64,000 nucleotides of DNA from Boesenbergia rotunda (Eukaryota > Streptophyta > Magnoliopsida > Zingiberales > Zingiberaceae): NCBI GenBank assembly GCA_024364735.1, contig JAGFNQ010000289.1, positions 747,750 to 811,749 of the forward strand. The letters are read 5' to 3'. Each line of letters opens with the position of its first letter. Within the stretch, counting starts at the first letter, position 1. Shown here in pieces: positions 12,338-23,319 of the stretch. A program made the position numbers and the translations under genes. The notes below the pieces were generated by a model that did not search any database, had not been told where the DNA came from, and saw only the letters and a program-made list of their open reading frames with translations.

Positions 12338-12737
12338 CCTAGCCCTCCAAGCTAGGACCTGGCTTCACTCACCAGGGTTTCGGTCACCCGGCTTCACTCA
12401 CCGGGACCCGGCTTCACTCACCAGGATTTCAACCTAGCTTCACTCACTAGGATTTCAATCACCTGGCTTCACTCACCAGGACCCGGCTTCACTCACCGGG
12501 ATTTCCATCACCTGGCTTCACTCACCAGGACCCGGCTTCACTCACCGGGATTTCATCACCTGCCCTCACAGGACCGGCCCTCACCGGGATTTCATCCAAC
12601 CTAGCCCTCCAGGCTAGGACCTGACCTCCAAGCCAGGATTTCACACCTAGCCCTCCAGCTAGGACCTACCCTCCAAGCAGGATTTTCACACCTAGCCCTC
12701 CAAGCTAGGATTTTCACACCTAACCCTCCAGATTAGG
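12338..12737. repeat. Array of short hairpin units with changing stems
   Basis: Units of about 19 bp have near-constant loops and paired stem changes. Examples are CCTAGC/GCTAGG (12338-12356), CCTGG/CCAGG (12358-12376), CCCGG/CCGGG (12387-12405) and CCTAA/TTAGG (12719-12737). Loops are CTTCACTCA or CCTCCAA-like. The array lies in the 5' part of U3 in element orientation. Confidence 0.85.
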
Positions 12738-12852
12738 ACTTTGTGCCCAGTCCCCGACTAGGACTTAATCCCAATTCGTTCAACCAAACTTAAATCAAAA
12801 CTTAAATCGTTGTCAACACCAAAACAACAATCAGGGTCAGACTGCATCAACA

Positions 12853-12866
12853 ATCTCCCCCTTTTT
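12853..12866 (-). other. Polypurine tract of the gag-only element
   Basis: On the minus strand AAAAAGGGGGAGAT lies immediately before the 3' LTR start TGTTGATGCAG. Its position and composition are those of a functional tract. Confidence 0.85.
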
Positions 12867-14779
12867 GTTGTTTGACAACCCGATTTAAGTTTAGGCATTA
12901 ATGATCAATTGAAGGCAGTTCAATTATCGTAAGGGAATCAAAATCCTCCCCTTACAATAACCCTAAACTTAATCAACCATTTTCTCCCCCTTTGTCAAAC
13001 ATCGAAAAGGGTATGGTTATTAAGTTTAAACATACCTCCCCCTCAAACACGGGTCTCTCCCCAAACCCAAAATAATCAAAGTGTAAATTTTTGAATTGAA
13101 TATGAGAGGCATATACCATAAATGTATCATGGCAACAATGTATATGCATCATACGACAATAAGTGTAGATTTTTGAATTGCATATGAAAACATATACCAA
13201 ATAATATCATGGTCAAGTATGTATATGTTTCATAGGACAAGTAAGGAATGCATCTGTATCTGATATATAGTCCTGATTGGTCTCCGTGACCGATCAGGTT
13301 CGTTGATTACTGGATACAGAAATATTTTGATTAGTCTGGGGAGCGATCAGATTTCAGAAAAATTTCTGAACCTCTGATACGTTCCTGATCAGACTGCATT
13401 GACAATTTGCATTCCGTAACAGTGAAGTAGACTCTATTAATATTCGATATTTCAGAAAAATTTCTGAAACATGACATTAAGAACAAGAGTCATGACTCAA
13501 ACAAACCCTTTCTTATGAATTTGAACATTCCAACATAGGTTTGTATCAAATCAGTATTTAGGTTTTGTTTCAAGTACCACTTGAACAAATTTGTACTTCC
13601 TTAGTACCAGGATTGTACCAATGGAGGATCAAATATGTTTCAATTGTAATTGGTTTGTATCAGATTTGTTAGGAGTATGATCATTAAACTGATACAATTC
13701 GATGAGAAGAGATTGGTTTGAGAAGGTTTTGGATCAATTTGGAACGATCTGGGAGTTCCTTGATCAGAGTTGGTCTGATCGGTCACCAGACCGATCAGAA
13801 GCACCCCTGATCGGTCGGTGGACCGATCAGGGATGATACAGAATGGTTTCTGAAACTGATCAGTTTCAGAAACAAGTTTGTTTCAACTCTTAATCACTCT
13901 AATCCCTAAAACAATCAGATTTACTCTCTAAATGAGTTCCATTAACCATAAATCATTTAATCAAAACAAGCAATCTGATTTGGGTCTCTTAAATAAGCTT
14001 CATTTCATATCAAGGATTAAGAATTTCCATGGATTAATATACCATCACTAGGTTGACTGATCAATTATGTTCTAAGCATGTTCTTGGCATGATCTTGAGT
14101 TTTCAAAAACAGATTTATGTCAAAGCATGATAAGTATGCTCTAAGCATGAACTTGAATGTCAAAACATGTTTGTATCAAAATTCCAAGGCAGGTATGCAT
14201 ACCATCACTTGAACAGGAAGTTTATAATCATGGATAGCATGGATGCATATTGCTATTTATCAACATCAATACATGAATGAAATCTATGTGTGCCAAGGCA
14301 TGATCATTTTTATTCCAAACAAATTTGATAATTCAATCTACACCTAAGTATTGATATCTCGATAATCCAAATAATATTGGGCATATGAAAAACGTCAAGT
14401 TTGATGAGAAAACAGCTAAGTCATAGAAGTTAAGTATTGAGTCTTGAATCATCACAAACTATGAGTTCATACTTGTTTCCTAACATGTCTTCATGTTGTG
14501 TAACACATATAGTAAACTCATGGCATACTAGAACAGGTTCAAAAACACCTTAAGCTTGAGTTATGGCATATCATTAATCATCATTTGCAGTAAACATAAA
14601 TTGCTATAGGAAAACCAATTATCCTAAGCAATTCATGGCAAGAGCAAGTTGTGGGTTAGTCTAAGCTATTCATGTGAATTTGAGGAAATGGTAAGCACAT
14701 TCCTAACTAGGAATGACTATATGTTTGGAGCACCAAATATCAACCACCCATGTTGATAGATGCTCCCCCTCAAACTAAG
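12867..14779 (-). other. Non-coding interior of the gag-only element
   Basis: About 1.9 kb between gag and the 3' LTR has no pol motif in any frame I could follow. It is AT-rich with many short near-repeats. It also carries isolated copies of the U3-type palindrome (about 13271-13300, 13780-13830), including TGATCGGT..ACCGATCA arms. In an autonomous relative this is where pol would lie. Confidence 0.7.
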
Positions 14780-16438
14780 CTATACAATTCGAAAGATAGA
14801 GGTTTTAGGTACCCAAATTTTGGGACCTAATGAATCTACAATGAATGACTTTGGCACCCATGCCTTAGTCATTTTCTTTTTAGCCTTTTGAATCCTAGAA
14901 TTATTTTGTGCTCTAAATTGGGTTCTAGACATCAACGATATGAAACTTGATTGTTTAGGTTGATAACCCAAGCCAATCTTGTTGTAGACCGCTTTTTGTG
15001 AATTTAGAATCATGTCTAGGGTCTTGGAGCTAGTTGAAAACTTCTCAAGAATATTCTTGAGATTTTCAACTTCGTTCTTCAAGTCCTTATTCTCATTTTC
15101 AAGGGACTTATCATGCATATTACCAAGATCCTCATCCTTAGAGGATTTCTCATGAAAATCATTAATATCCTCCACCCTAGAGGATTTCAATTCTTCTACT
15201 TCCAATTTCAACAATTTAACTTTGTTCTTGGATTTTTTAAGCAACCTAGCTAGACATGCAATGGTTCTATAGCACTTATCTAGCTCGGGAGAGATTACCT
15301 CTTCATCATCCGAAGATGATGAAGGCGTGGTTGAGGAGCTTGATTCGTCTCCACTCTCCTCTTCATTTGAATCCTCTATGGCCATGAGGGCACGGTGATG
15401 AGTGTACTTCTCCTCCTCCTCTTCTTCGGATGAACTAGAGGACGATTCATCCCATGTGGCCCTCAAGGCCTTCTTTTTCTTCTTTGATTTATCCTTCTTC
15501 TTCTTTAACTTTGGACATTCATCCTTGTAATGTCCTTTCTTGCTACACTCAAAACAAGTAACATTAGACTTATCAATTTTAACTATACTCGGGTTACCTT
15601 TACCCTTGAGGCGCCGGCTCTTCCTCATCATCCTTCTAACAAAGTTGGCCATCTCGGAGGAAGAAGACCAGCTGCCCTCCTCCTCGGACTCGGACTCGGA
15701 CTCGGATGAGGATGAAGATGAAGAGACTTCCTTCTCCTTCTTCTTCCCCTTCTTCTTCTTCTTGTTGTCACCTGCCACTAAAGCAATACCTTTCTCTTTT
15801 GAACTTTTGTTAGAGATCTCATGTAGTTCCATTTCACAAAATAGATCTTCTAACTTAACAAAAGATAAATCCTTGGAAACCTTGTAGGCATCCACCATGG
15901 ATGTCCACAAGGCATTCCTAGGGAAGGCTTTGAGAATATACCTTACTAAGTCTCGGTTTTCTACCTTTTCATTGATGGAGTGGAGACCGTTGAGTATCTC
16001 TTTAAACCGACCATGAAGTATACTTACAGTTTCTTCCTCTTTCATGGACAGATTTTGGAGTTAGCTGAGAAGGAGGTCCTTCTTGGCAGTCCGGGTGTCT
16101 TGGGTTCCTTCATGGAGCTCAATGACTTTGTTCCAAAGGTCTTTAGCACTTGTGAAGGGACCAACCTTGATTAGTTGGTCCTTGGTCAACCCGCATTGCA
16201 AAGTTACCACCGCTTTCGCATCGGCTTCACCTCTCCGGATTTGATCTGCTGACCAACTTGAGAAGTCCATCTCTTTTCCCTCAGCATCTTTAGGAGTGGA
16301 AAAACCTTCCTTGACAGCAAACCACATGCCGAGGTTGGTTTTGAGGTAAAACTCCATCTTCAACCTCCAGTATGGAAAATCAGCGCCGTCGAAGAGTGGA
16401 GGTCGGCTGGTGCTAAACCCTTCTCTTCCCATGGCCAT
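14780..16438 (-). pseudogene. gag: SIRE-like copia gag, one in-frame stop
   Basis: Gag packages element RNA into cytoplasmic particles. The ATG at 16438 (MAMGREGF) is chosen because upstream codons overlap the primer site. The N-terminus has the copia gag pattern PPLFDGADFPYWRLKMEFYL, continuing to DLWNKVIELHEGT. A TAA at 16061-16063 interrupts the frame; the same frame resumes at once with a Met (16045) and runs 421 codons to 14780. The second part has a gag core, a basic lysine run, long Ser/Glu tracts, a CX2CX4HX4C zinc knuckle (C164, C167, H172, C177 of that segment; 15515-15556) and a C-terminal coiled coil with ENENKDLKNEVENLKN. The stop probably arose from a Gln codon by C-to-T change. 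Everything else looks intact, so inactivation is recent, or the stop is a sequencing error. Confidence 0.85.
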
Positions 16439-16482
16439 CTTTGTTAGCTCTCGGATGTTAAGCCGTTGAAGTAGAGCCCCAA

Positions 16483-16494
16483 GCTCTGATACCA
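16483..16494 (-). other. Primer binding site (tRNA-Met type)
   Basis: TGGTATCAGAGC on the minus strand lies two bases after the 5' LTR end. This is the standard plant primer site complementary to the 3' end of initiator tRNA-Met. Confidence 0.92.
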
Positions 16495-16496
16495 CT

Positions 16497-18443
16497 TGTT
16501 GGAACTTGGATGGCTAGAGAGGGGGGGTGAATATAGCCAGACACAAAAACTCACCCTTTGAAATCTTTCGACACTTAAGTTAGCCGCAGCGGAAGCAATA
16601 TAAGTTTAACAGCACAAACAGAAATGCAGTAACTGAAAAACAAACCACACAGTCGCTAAGACGAGGATGTACAAGGTTCGGGGATAACTTGCCCCTACTC
16701 CTTGGAGTGCCCGTGAGGTGGGCGATCCCTTGATCATCGGCAGATCAAGCCCCGGTGACCCAGATAAAACAGCGCCTCCTTCTCGGTGGAGAAACCTCTC
16801 CACAAGCGTCTCAATAGGATACAAGGTAAGCTCACGAGACTAAGGAGGAACCTCTCACAAGACAGTAGCAAGAAAGCTCAAGAGAGAAGCTACACAAGGA
16901 GCACAACAACAACAGCAAAACCCACGGCCACACTTGCTTGTTTTCCTGTTCGTTCTTGTTGCCTCCTCTTCTCATCTTCCTCTTAAGCTTCTGCTTCATC
17001 GCCAGGCTCCATCAGCATCCCCTGAGCACAGCCTGAACCCACTGACCTCTCTGAGCACTCAGTCCACTAAAGTCCCTCTCCAGCTGAGCCTCCGTCAGTC
17101 GCCAGCCATGCCTCAGTTGCCGTTGAAACCTGAGAAGGAGAAACAGACAAACCTGCTCCAAGGAAAGCCTCCCATTGACCCTCCTTGAGTGTTTGAATCA
17201 CCTGCTATCACCTGCACACTCCAACAGAGGCTTAGCAATGCATATCAAATGAAATCAGTAATGTATCAGAGAATCGGCAGAGAAAACAGTCGCGATCAAA
17301 GCTTCTGACAACATATTTGAATTAAAATTCTGCTCCTGATCGGTCACCAGACCGATCAGGAAGGACCTTGATCGGTCACCAGACCAATCCAGCAGTCTTC
17401 TGCACACTCCTGATCGGTCCCCAGACCTATCCAGTAGTCTGCTGCACACTCCAGATCGGTCCCCAAATCGATCAGGCTGCTTCCTGACCGATTAGGAGTC
17501 ATCCTGATCGGTTATAGTGAGAACCTTGCGACAAATGATCGTTCACTAAACCGATCTGAACAGTATCCCTGATCGGTCACCAGACCGATCAGGAGCAGAT
17601 CAGTAAGGTCCCCAAAACCTACAGGATGCTCCCTGATCGGTCACTGGACCGATCCGGAGCAGAGCAGCAGGTGAACTGTATGCTCCCTGATCGGTCACCA
17701 AACCGATCAGCCATCGCTGGATCGGTCACCAGACCGATCCACGAAGGAGCACCGTGCCAACTTCCCTGATCGGTCACCAGACCGATCCAGGCAAGCCCAA
17801 ATGCACACTAAGTCACAAGAACAAGCCTCCAACCCTTCTCTGACTCGTGTCATGCCCAGCTTCACTCACTGGGACTTCAACCTAGCCCTCCAAGCTCGGA
17901 CCTGACTTCACTCACCAGGGTTTCGGTCACCCGGCTTCACTCACCGGGACCCGGCTTCACTCACCAGGATTTCAACCTAGCTTCACTCATTAGGATTTCA
18001 ATCACCTGGCTTCACTCACCAGGACCCTGCTTCACTCACCGGGATTTCCATCACCTGGCTTCACTCACCAGGACCCGGCTTCACTCACCGGGATTTTTAT
18101 CACCTGGCTTCACTCACCAAGACCCGGCTTCACTCACCGGGATTTCATCCAACCTAGCCCTCCAGGCTAGGACCTGGCCCTCCAAGCCGGGATTTCATCA
18201 ACCTAGCCCTCCAGGCTAGGATCTGACCCTCCAAGCCAGGACTTTTCCATACCTAACCCTCCAAGCTAGGATTTTTCACACCTAGCCCTCCAAGCTAGGA
18301 TTTTTCACACCTAACCCTCCAGATTAGGACTTTGTGCCAAGTCCCCGACTAGGACTTAATCCCAATTCGTTCAACCAAACTTAAATCAAAACTTAAATCG
18401 TTGTCAACACCAAAACAACAATCAAGGTCAGACTACATCAACA
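16497..18443 (-). repeat. 5' LTR of the gag-only element
   Basis: It has the same termini as 10921-12852 (TGTTGGAAC..CATCAACA). The palindrome array lies at about 17330-17790 and the covarying hairpin array at about 17855-18330, the latter with a few extra CTTCACTCA units compared with the 3' LTR. Differences from the other LTR are scattered substitutions and whole-unit gains or losses. Confidence 0.92.
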
Positions 18444-18448
18444 GTGAG
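18444..18448. repeat. Target-site duplication, right (GTGAG)
   Basis: Identical to 10916-10920; the pair marks the insertion of 10921-18443. Confidence 0.9.
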
Positions 18449-19180
18449 AACATTCAACAAAAGCATACAGAATGTACATGCCGTTTATTCAATAGGCATA
18501 TTCTGGCTAGTAGAGATTTTCGTCCTCTCAATCTTCCTTTCCATAATATGACTGCTAATACACAGCTTATCTTGAATTCACTCATGACTAGTAATCCATT
18601 TAAAATTTGAGAATCAGCCAAGCACAGATGTTATCCATGCACTAAATTCTTATGACATCTCATTCCCTTTATAATTCCATTACCGACCTACAAACCTAGG
18701 ATTTACAATTTTGCTACCCTCGGATTCAACTACAACTCACAATACCATATCCATCCGTTCTTCACACTTCACCTCAAATATCTAACTAACTACAATCTTC
18801 ACACTTCACCTCAAATATCTAGCGCGATGCTTCATCCTGTTAAACAAGCAAAAAAAAGAGACTCTAATCACGAAACAATGAACAAATATTTCACATTGAT
18901 TAACACAAACTACTGACTCTACAAATACACAATTCGTCATGTACTATCGAAAAACCATAGTTTCCAAATGGCAGACAACTCATTATCTACATACCTGCAA
19001 CTCAATCACTGAAACAAATAGTAAGATAACGTTCCCAACCCAATTGCAATAAATGTCCATCTTACTCCTTGATCATGTTTGGGAAAAAAAATAATAATAA
19101 TAATAATTTATCTTGCACCATTGACTCTCGAAAGGATACAATAGTCATATGCAACATTCACATGATTTTTTTTTTAGCCA
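18449..19180. other. Unassigned sequence right of the gag-only element
   Basis: This continues the pre-insertion locus of 10301-10915. I see no coding region or known element. It holds a 26-bp direct duplication (18759-18784 and 18796-18821), an AAT microsatellite near 19088-19106 and a T-rich stretch from about 19170. It could be host intergenic or intron DNA. Confidence 0.4.
18759..18821. repeat. Two-copy tandem duplication, period 37 bp
   Basis: A 26-bp segment beginning TCTTCACACTTCACC occurs at 18759-18784 and exactly again at 18796-18821. It is a local duplication with no element signature. Confidence 0.8.
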
Positions 19181-20762
19181 AACTATAACACCTAATTTTT
19201 ATTTTTATTTTATTTTATTTTTATTTATTTTTTTTTGTGAAACTTAAACTCAATCCAACAATTTGTGTTAGCTTAAACTAATTTACAATCACAATTTTTC
19301 TATTTTAGAAATTTTCCAATTTTGGAAATATGTAAGTTTTCTTTGTACCAGAAACTTACAATTATTCTGAAAACCTATTATGAAATCTCGCAATTTTGGG
19401 CACTTTCTTTCAAGAAAGTCTAGACAAATTTATGGACAATTAATTGACAATTAAATTTGAATTGGTTTTTAAATTGACAACAAAATTCTTTATTTTGGAT
19501 TGAGCCTCGGGGAGCCGTCCAATTTAAAGTTAGTTGTTGTAATTTAATTTCTCAATTTTAAATGAAATTGTCATGTTTAATTTGGTTACGCTTCCGAAGC
19601 GGACCAAATTGGATTTACGACAAATTACTTTTCTTTGGGTATCTGAGCCTCGGGGAGCCACCCTTAGAAAATAATTTGTTGTAATTAATTAAATCCATGA
19701 ATAAAATATGATTTAAGAGGTGATGCTCTTACATATTGTTGTCTCCAAAATTAATTAGGAAAATGGTTTCCTATAGAGTTTTCTTAAAAGAGATTTTCAT
19801 GAAAATAATATGTGGTTGAATTAAGGGATTTGTCTCTTAATTTAACAAGATTTGATTTAGAGAAATTAAATTCTTAAACATATTATTTCCGAAATTGATT
19901 ATGACAATTTAGGAAATTGTTTCCCAAAACAATTCATTGAATAAAGTATGAAATTAGAATTAGGAAATCCAGTTCCTAATTCAATTTATGAGACTTGATA
20001 AATTAAGTCACATACATACTTTATTAAGGAAATCGTTAGTCATGACATAATTATATGTCATGAATGTGCTTAGAAAAGAAAGGATGAGACCCAAAACCCC
20101 TTACAAAATATTAAGGCCAACACCTTCCATTAATGTGGTTAGAATCGGAGTTTTGTTTCTCGTTTGGGTTGATGGACACATCCATGCCCGGCTTGAACCT
20201 CAACATGTTCAAACCATGGAATTAGTTTATGAATAATATAGTTGGAGTCAGAGGTCAATCCTTAGTTTTGGTTGTTGGACACATCCAAGCCTGACTAAAC
20301 GGTTGAATGAGCTCCAACCATATTAAAACTATTTCTTGATTAATGGGTCAGCCTTAAGCTTGGAGCATCGATTTGTTGTGCCACAGCCAAGGTCGATGTA
20401 TTGAGAGGTGCAATTGGGTGCTATGTATAATGATGCATACTTGTTAATGAGTTAACAACCCAATGATTTATGCAAACATTCAATTAGTTGATAGCATAAA
20501 GTGATAGTTACATATATGTGATATGTAATCAGTATAATTACCCACCTTCATAGCTAAGAATAACTTGATGGCCACAGCCATGGTTGTTCTTATCTATGGT
20601 TGGATATCAACCTATTTGGAGATGTCCCTACGATCTCCCGAATTGATAAAAAGGGTTACTCAATTCGATAAATAAATAGGATTTAATTAATGTATGTTGA
20701 TGCATTCTTTATCATTCTTCTCACATAAGCTCAATTTGTATTTCTAGGATAATCACTCGATC
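19181..20762 (+). other. 5' leader of the copia element
   Basis: This AT-rich region precedes gag and is the inverted counterpart of 24467-25472. Shared landmarks include GAGACC followed by CCCCTTACAAAATATTAAGG (about 20087-20116) and GTTAATGAGTTAACAA (about 20442-20457). It holds no ORF of note. GCCTCGGGGAGCC occurs near 19505 and 19650 as a short internal repeat. Confidence 0.65.
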
Positions 20763-21687
20763 ATGTCTTCTCTGAATTTGCGTTCCATTTTGGACACCAA
20801 TAAACTGACTGGGCCAAACTTCATGGACTGGGTTCGAAACCTGAGGATAGTCCTCAAGGCAGAGAAGCTTGCTTATGTCCTTGAATATCAACTTCCCAAC
20901 CGTCCTCCTGAAAATGCAACTCCAGACCAGTTTCCTGAGTTGCTCTAACCTGCTGAAGACTGTAGAGCCTTCTGTGAAGCAAGATCAAAAGACGGTACTG
21001 TTAGTTGGTTCCTCGAAGAAAGGTTCTAAGAGGAAGGCCAAAGAACAGAATAAGGGAAAGAAGAAAAGGGCCAAAAAGACTGAAAATACCCTAAAACGCA
21101 CTTGCCATCACTGTGGCAAGGAAGGTCACTGGCGAAGAAACTACAAGGTTTATCTTGAGTCCTTGAAGAATAAGGCATCCGATGCCCCATCCTCTTCAGG
21201 TATCTTCGTTATTGAATGTCACTCTATTTCCTCAAATACCTGGGTACTTGATACTGGATGTAGCTCACATATATGTAATGACATACAGGGGCTAAGGAAT
21301 AGAAGAAGACTCGTCAAAGGAGAAGCAAATTTGCGAGTTGGAAACGGAGCCAAGATTGCTGCTGTTGCCATCGGAACATATTTGCTAAAGCTCCCCACTG
21401 GACGTGTCTTAGAATTGGATAATTGTTATTTCGTTCCTTCGTTAATAAAGAACATTGTATCTATTTCATGTTTGAATGAAAAGGGTTATCATTTAACTTT
21501 TAGTAACAATTGTTGTTACATAACTTTAAATGGCGTTCTTTATGGGAATGGAACTTTGTGCAATGGTATCTATACGTTAGATTTATCCAGTGACATTTTC
21601 AATATCGAAGTTAGCAACAAACGTGCTCGAATAGATAATCGAATAGACTCCTACACGTGGCATTGTCGTCTTGGCCATGTAAGTTAG
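20763..21687 (+). pseudogene. gag-pro: Copia gag and protease, internally deleted
   Basis: The ATG at 20763 opens a copia gag N-terminus (SILDTNKLTGPNFMDW, then LRIVLKAEKLAYVL). After about 60 codons the frame fails and most of the gag core is missing. A different frame continues with lysine-rich sequence and a zinc knuckle, CHHCGKEGHWRRNY, whose last cysteine is replaced by tyrosine. Next comes an aspartic protease motif, WVLDTGCSSHICND, and the pre-integrase region ending YTWHCRLGHVS. A TAG at 21685-21687 ends it, where the family normally has Gln. The protein cannot be made intact: a large deletion, a frameshift, a lost zinc ligand and a stop. Confidence 0.8.
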
Positions 21688-21693
21688 AAACGC

Positions 21694-23319
21694 ATGACCA
21701 AATTACACCGATGTAGAATTTTGGAATCATTTGAACCCGGTTCATTTGATACATGTGAATCATGCTTAAAAGGCAAGATGGCCAAATTACCCTTTTCTGG
21801 AAAAGGTAATCAAGTGGGAGAATTGCTTGGTCTAATACATACTGATGTATGTGAACCAATGTCAACTCTTGCACAACGAGGCTATAGCTACTTCATCACG
21901 TTTATCGATGATCACTCACGATTCGGGTATGTGTTCTTGATGAAACACAAATCTGAAGCTTTTGAGAAATTCAAAGAGTTCAGAAATGAAGTAGAGAAAC
22001 AGCTTGGCAAAAGTATTAAGATACTTCGATCCGATCGGGGTGGTGAATACTTAAGTCAAGAGTTTCAAGATTATCTTAGGGACAATGGGATATTGTCCCA
22101 ATGGACTCCGCCATATACACCACAGCATAATGGTGTATCTGAGAGGCGCAACCGAACCTTGATGGACATGGTTAGGTCGATGATGAATCATGCAACTCTT
22201 CCAAAATCCTTTTGGGGCTATGCACTTAGGACAGCTGTTTACTTGCTAAACAGAGTCCCGACCAAGGTAGTCTCTACTACTCCATATGAGACATGGAATA
22301 GTAAGAAACCTCACTTAACTCACCTTAAGATATGGGGTTGTCCTGCTTATGTGAAGCGGACTGTATCAGACAAATTGGATGCTAAGTCTGATAAATGTCT
22401 ATTTATTGGATACCCTAAGGAAACAAAGGGTTACCAATTCTATCATCCCTTGGAACAAAAGGTGTTTGTTTCAAGGCATGCTGTATTTCTGGAAAAAGAA
22501 TTTCTTTTACAAGAAAACAGTGGGAGTGGCATTGAACTTGATGAAGTTCAAGAAACTCCAATAGACATTACAGAGACACCTAGTCTAGACCCACAACCAA
22601 TAACTCATAATGATGAGCTATCAGTTGAACCTAAAACAACACCACCTCTTCGTAGGTCTGATAGGACACGCAATATTCCAGAGAGATACGGATTTCTCAT
22701 AAGTGAATCGAACGACGTGTTACTCATAAGCGATGACGAACCTATCAGTTATGAAGATGTTCTGAAAAATTCAGAAAGGGACAAATGGCTTGAAGCCATG
22801 AAGTCGGAAATGGATTCCATGTACGAAAACCAAGTATGGGACTTAGTTAACCCACCTGAAGGGATTAAGCCCATAGGGTGCAAGTGGATTTTCAAGAAGA
22901 AAACCGACATGGAAGGTAATGTTGTTACCTTTAAGGCTAGATTAGTGGCAAAAGGATATCGTCAGAAACAAGGAATTGATTATGACGAAACCTATTCGCC
23001 GGTAGCTATGCTTAAATCCATTCGGATGCTCCTAGCCATAGCAGCTCATTATGATTATGAGATATGGCAAATGGATGTGAAAATAGCTTTCCTTAATGGA
23101 AACCTGCTTGAGGATGTATACATGATACAACCTGAAGGATTCACATCGGTTGATAAAATCAAAGTATGCAAGCTTCGACGATCCATATATGGACTGAAGC
23201 AAGCATCCAGGAGCTGGAACATCCGTTTTGATGAGACAATCAAAAGTTTGATTTCTCACAAAATCCTGACGAACCTTGTGTGTACAAGAAGGTTAGTGGG
23301 AGTGCAGTCGTATTCCTAG
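21694..23319 (+). pseudogene. pol: Copia integrase and N-terminal reverse transcriptase
   Basis: This 541-codon open frame continues in frame after the TAG. It begins in the zinc-binding part of integrase (CESCLKGKMAKLPF) and holds the catalytic core: the first Asp in LIHTDVCEPMS, the second in LRSDRGGEYLS, and Glu in QHNGVSERRNRTLM. A linker leads to RT from EAMKSEMDSMYENQVWDLV, through CKWIFKKKTD, FKARLVAKGY and QMDVKIAFLNG to YGLKQASRSW. About 25 codons before the end, near 23246, a single-base deletion shifts the frame; the true sequence resumes in the next entry. The core residues remain, so this is a young copy damaged mostly by point changes. Confidence 0.85.

Larger units (their letters stand above)
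10921..12852 (-). repeat. 3' LTR of the gag-only element
   Basis: It starts TGTTGGAACTTGG and ends ..CATCAACA on the plus strand, with the polypurine tract to its right. It closely matches 16497-18443, apart from substitutions and copy-number changes in its internal hairpin arrays. A minus-strand TTTAAA at 11617-11622 is the best TATA candidate; it is TTTGAA in the other LTR. Confidence 0.92.
10921..18443 (-). mobile_element. Complete gag-only, SIRE-like copia retrotransposon
   Basis: This 7.5-kb element has both LTRs (1932 and 1947 bp), a perfect 5-bp target duplication, a primer binding site, a polypurine tract and one gag gene, but no protease, integrase, RT or RNase H. Its 3.6-kb interior is about half gag and half non-coding. 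All signals agree on minus orientation. This is the architecture called TR-GAG (terminal-repeat element with gag only). It must have depended on another element for enzymes. The SIRE/Maximus assignment rests on the gag type, the Met-tRNA primer site and the tract with a run of five Gs before the 3' LTR. Confidence 0.88.

Noticed and set aside
15540..15887. Plus-strand ORF opposite gag
   Set aside because: Its acidic and phenylalanine tracts mirror the Ser/Glu and Lys tracts of the real minus-strand gag.
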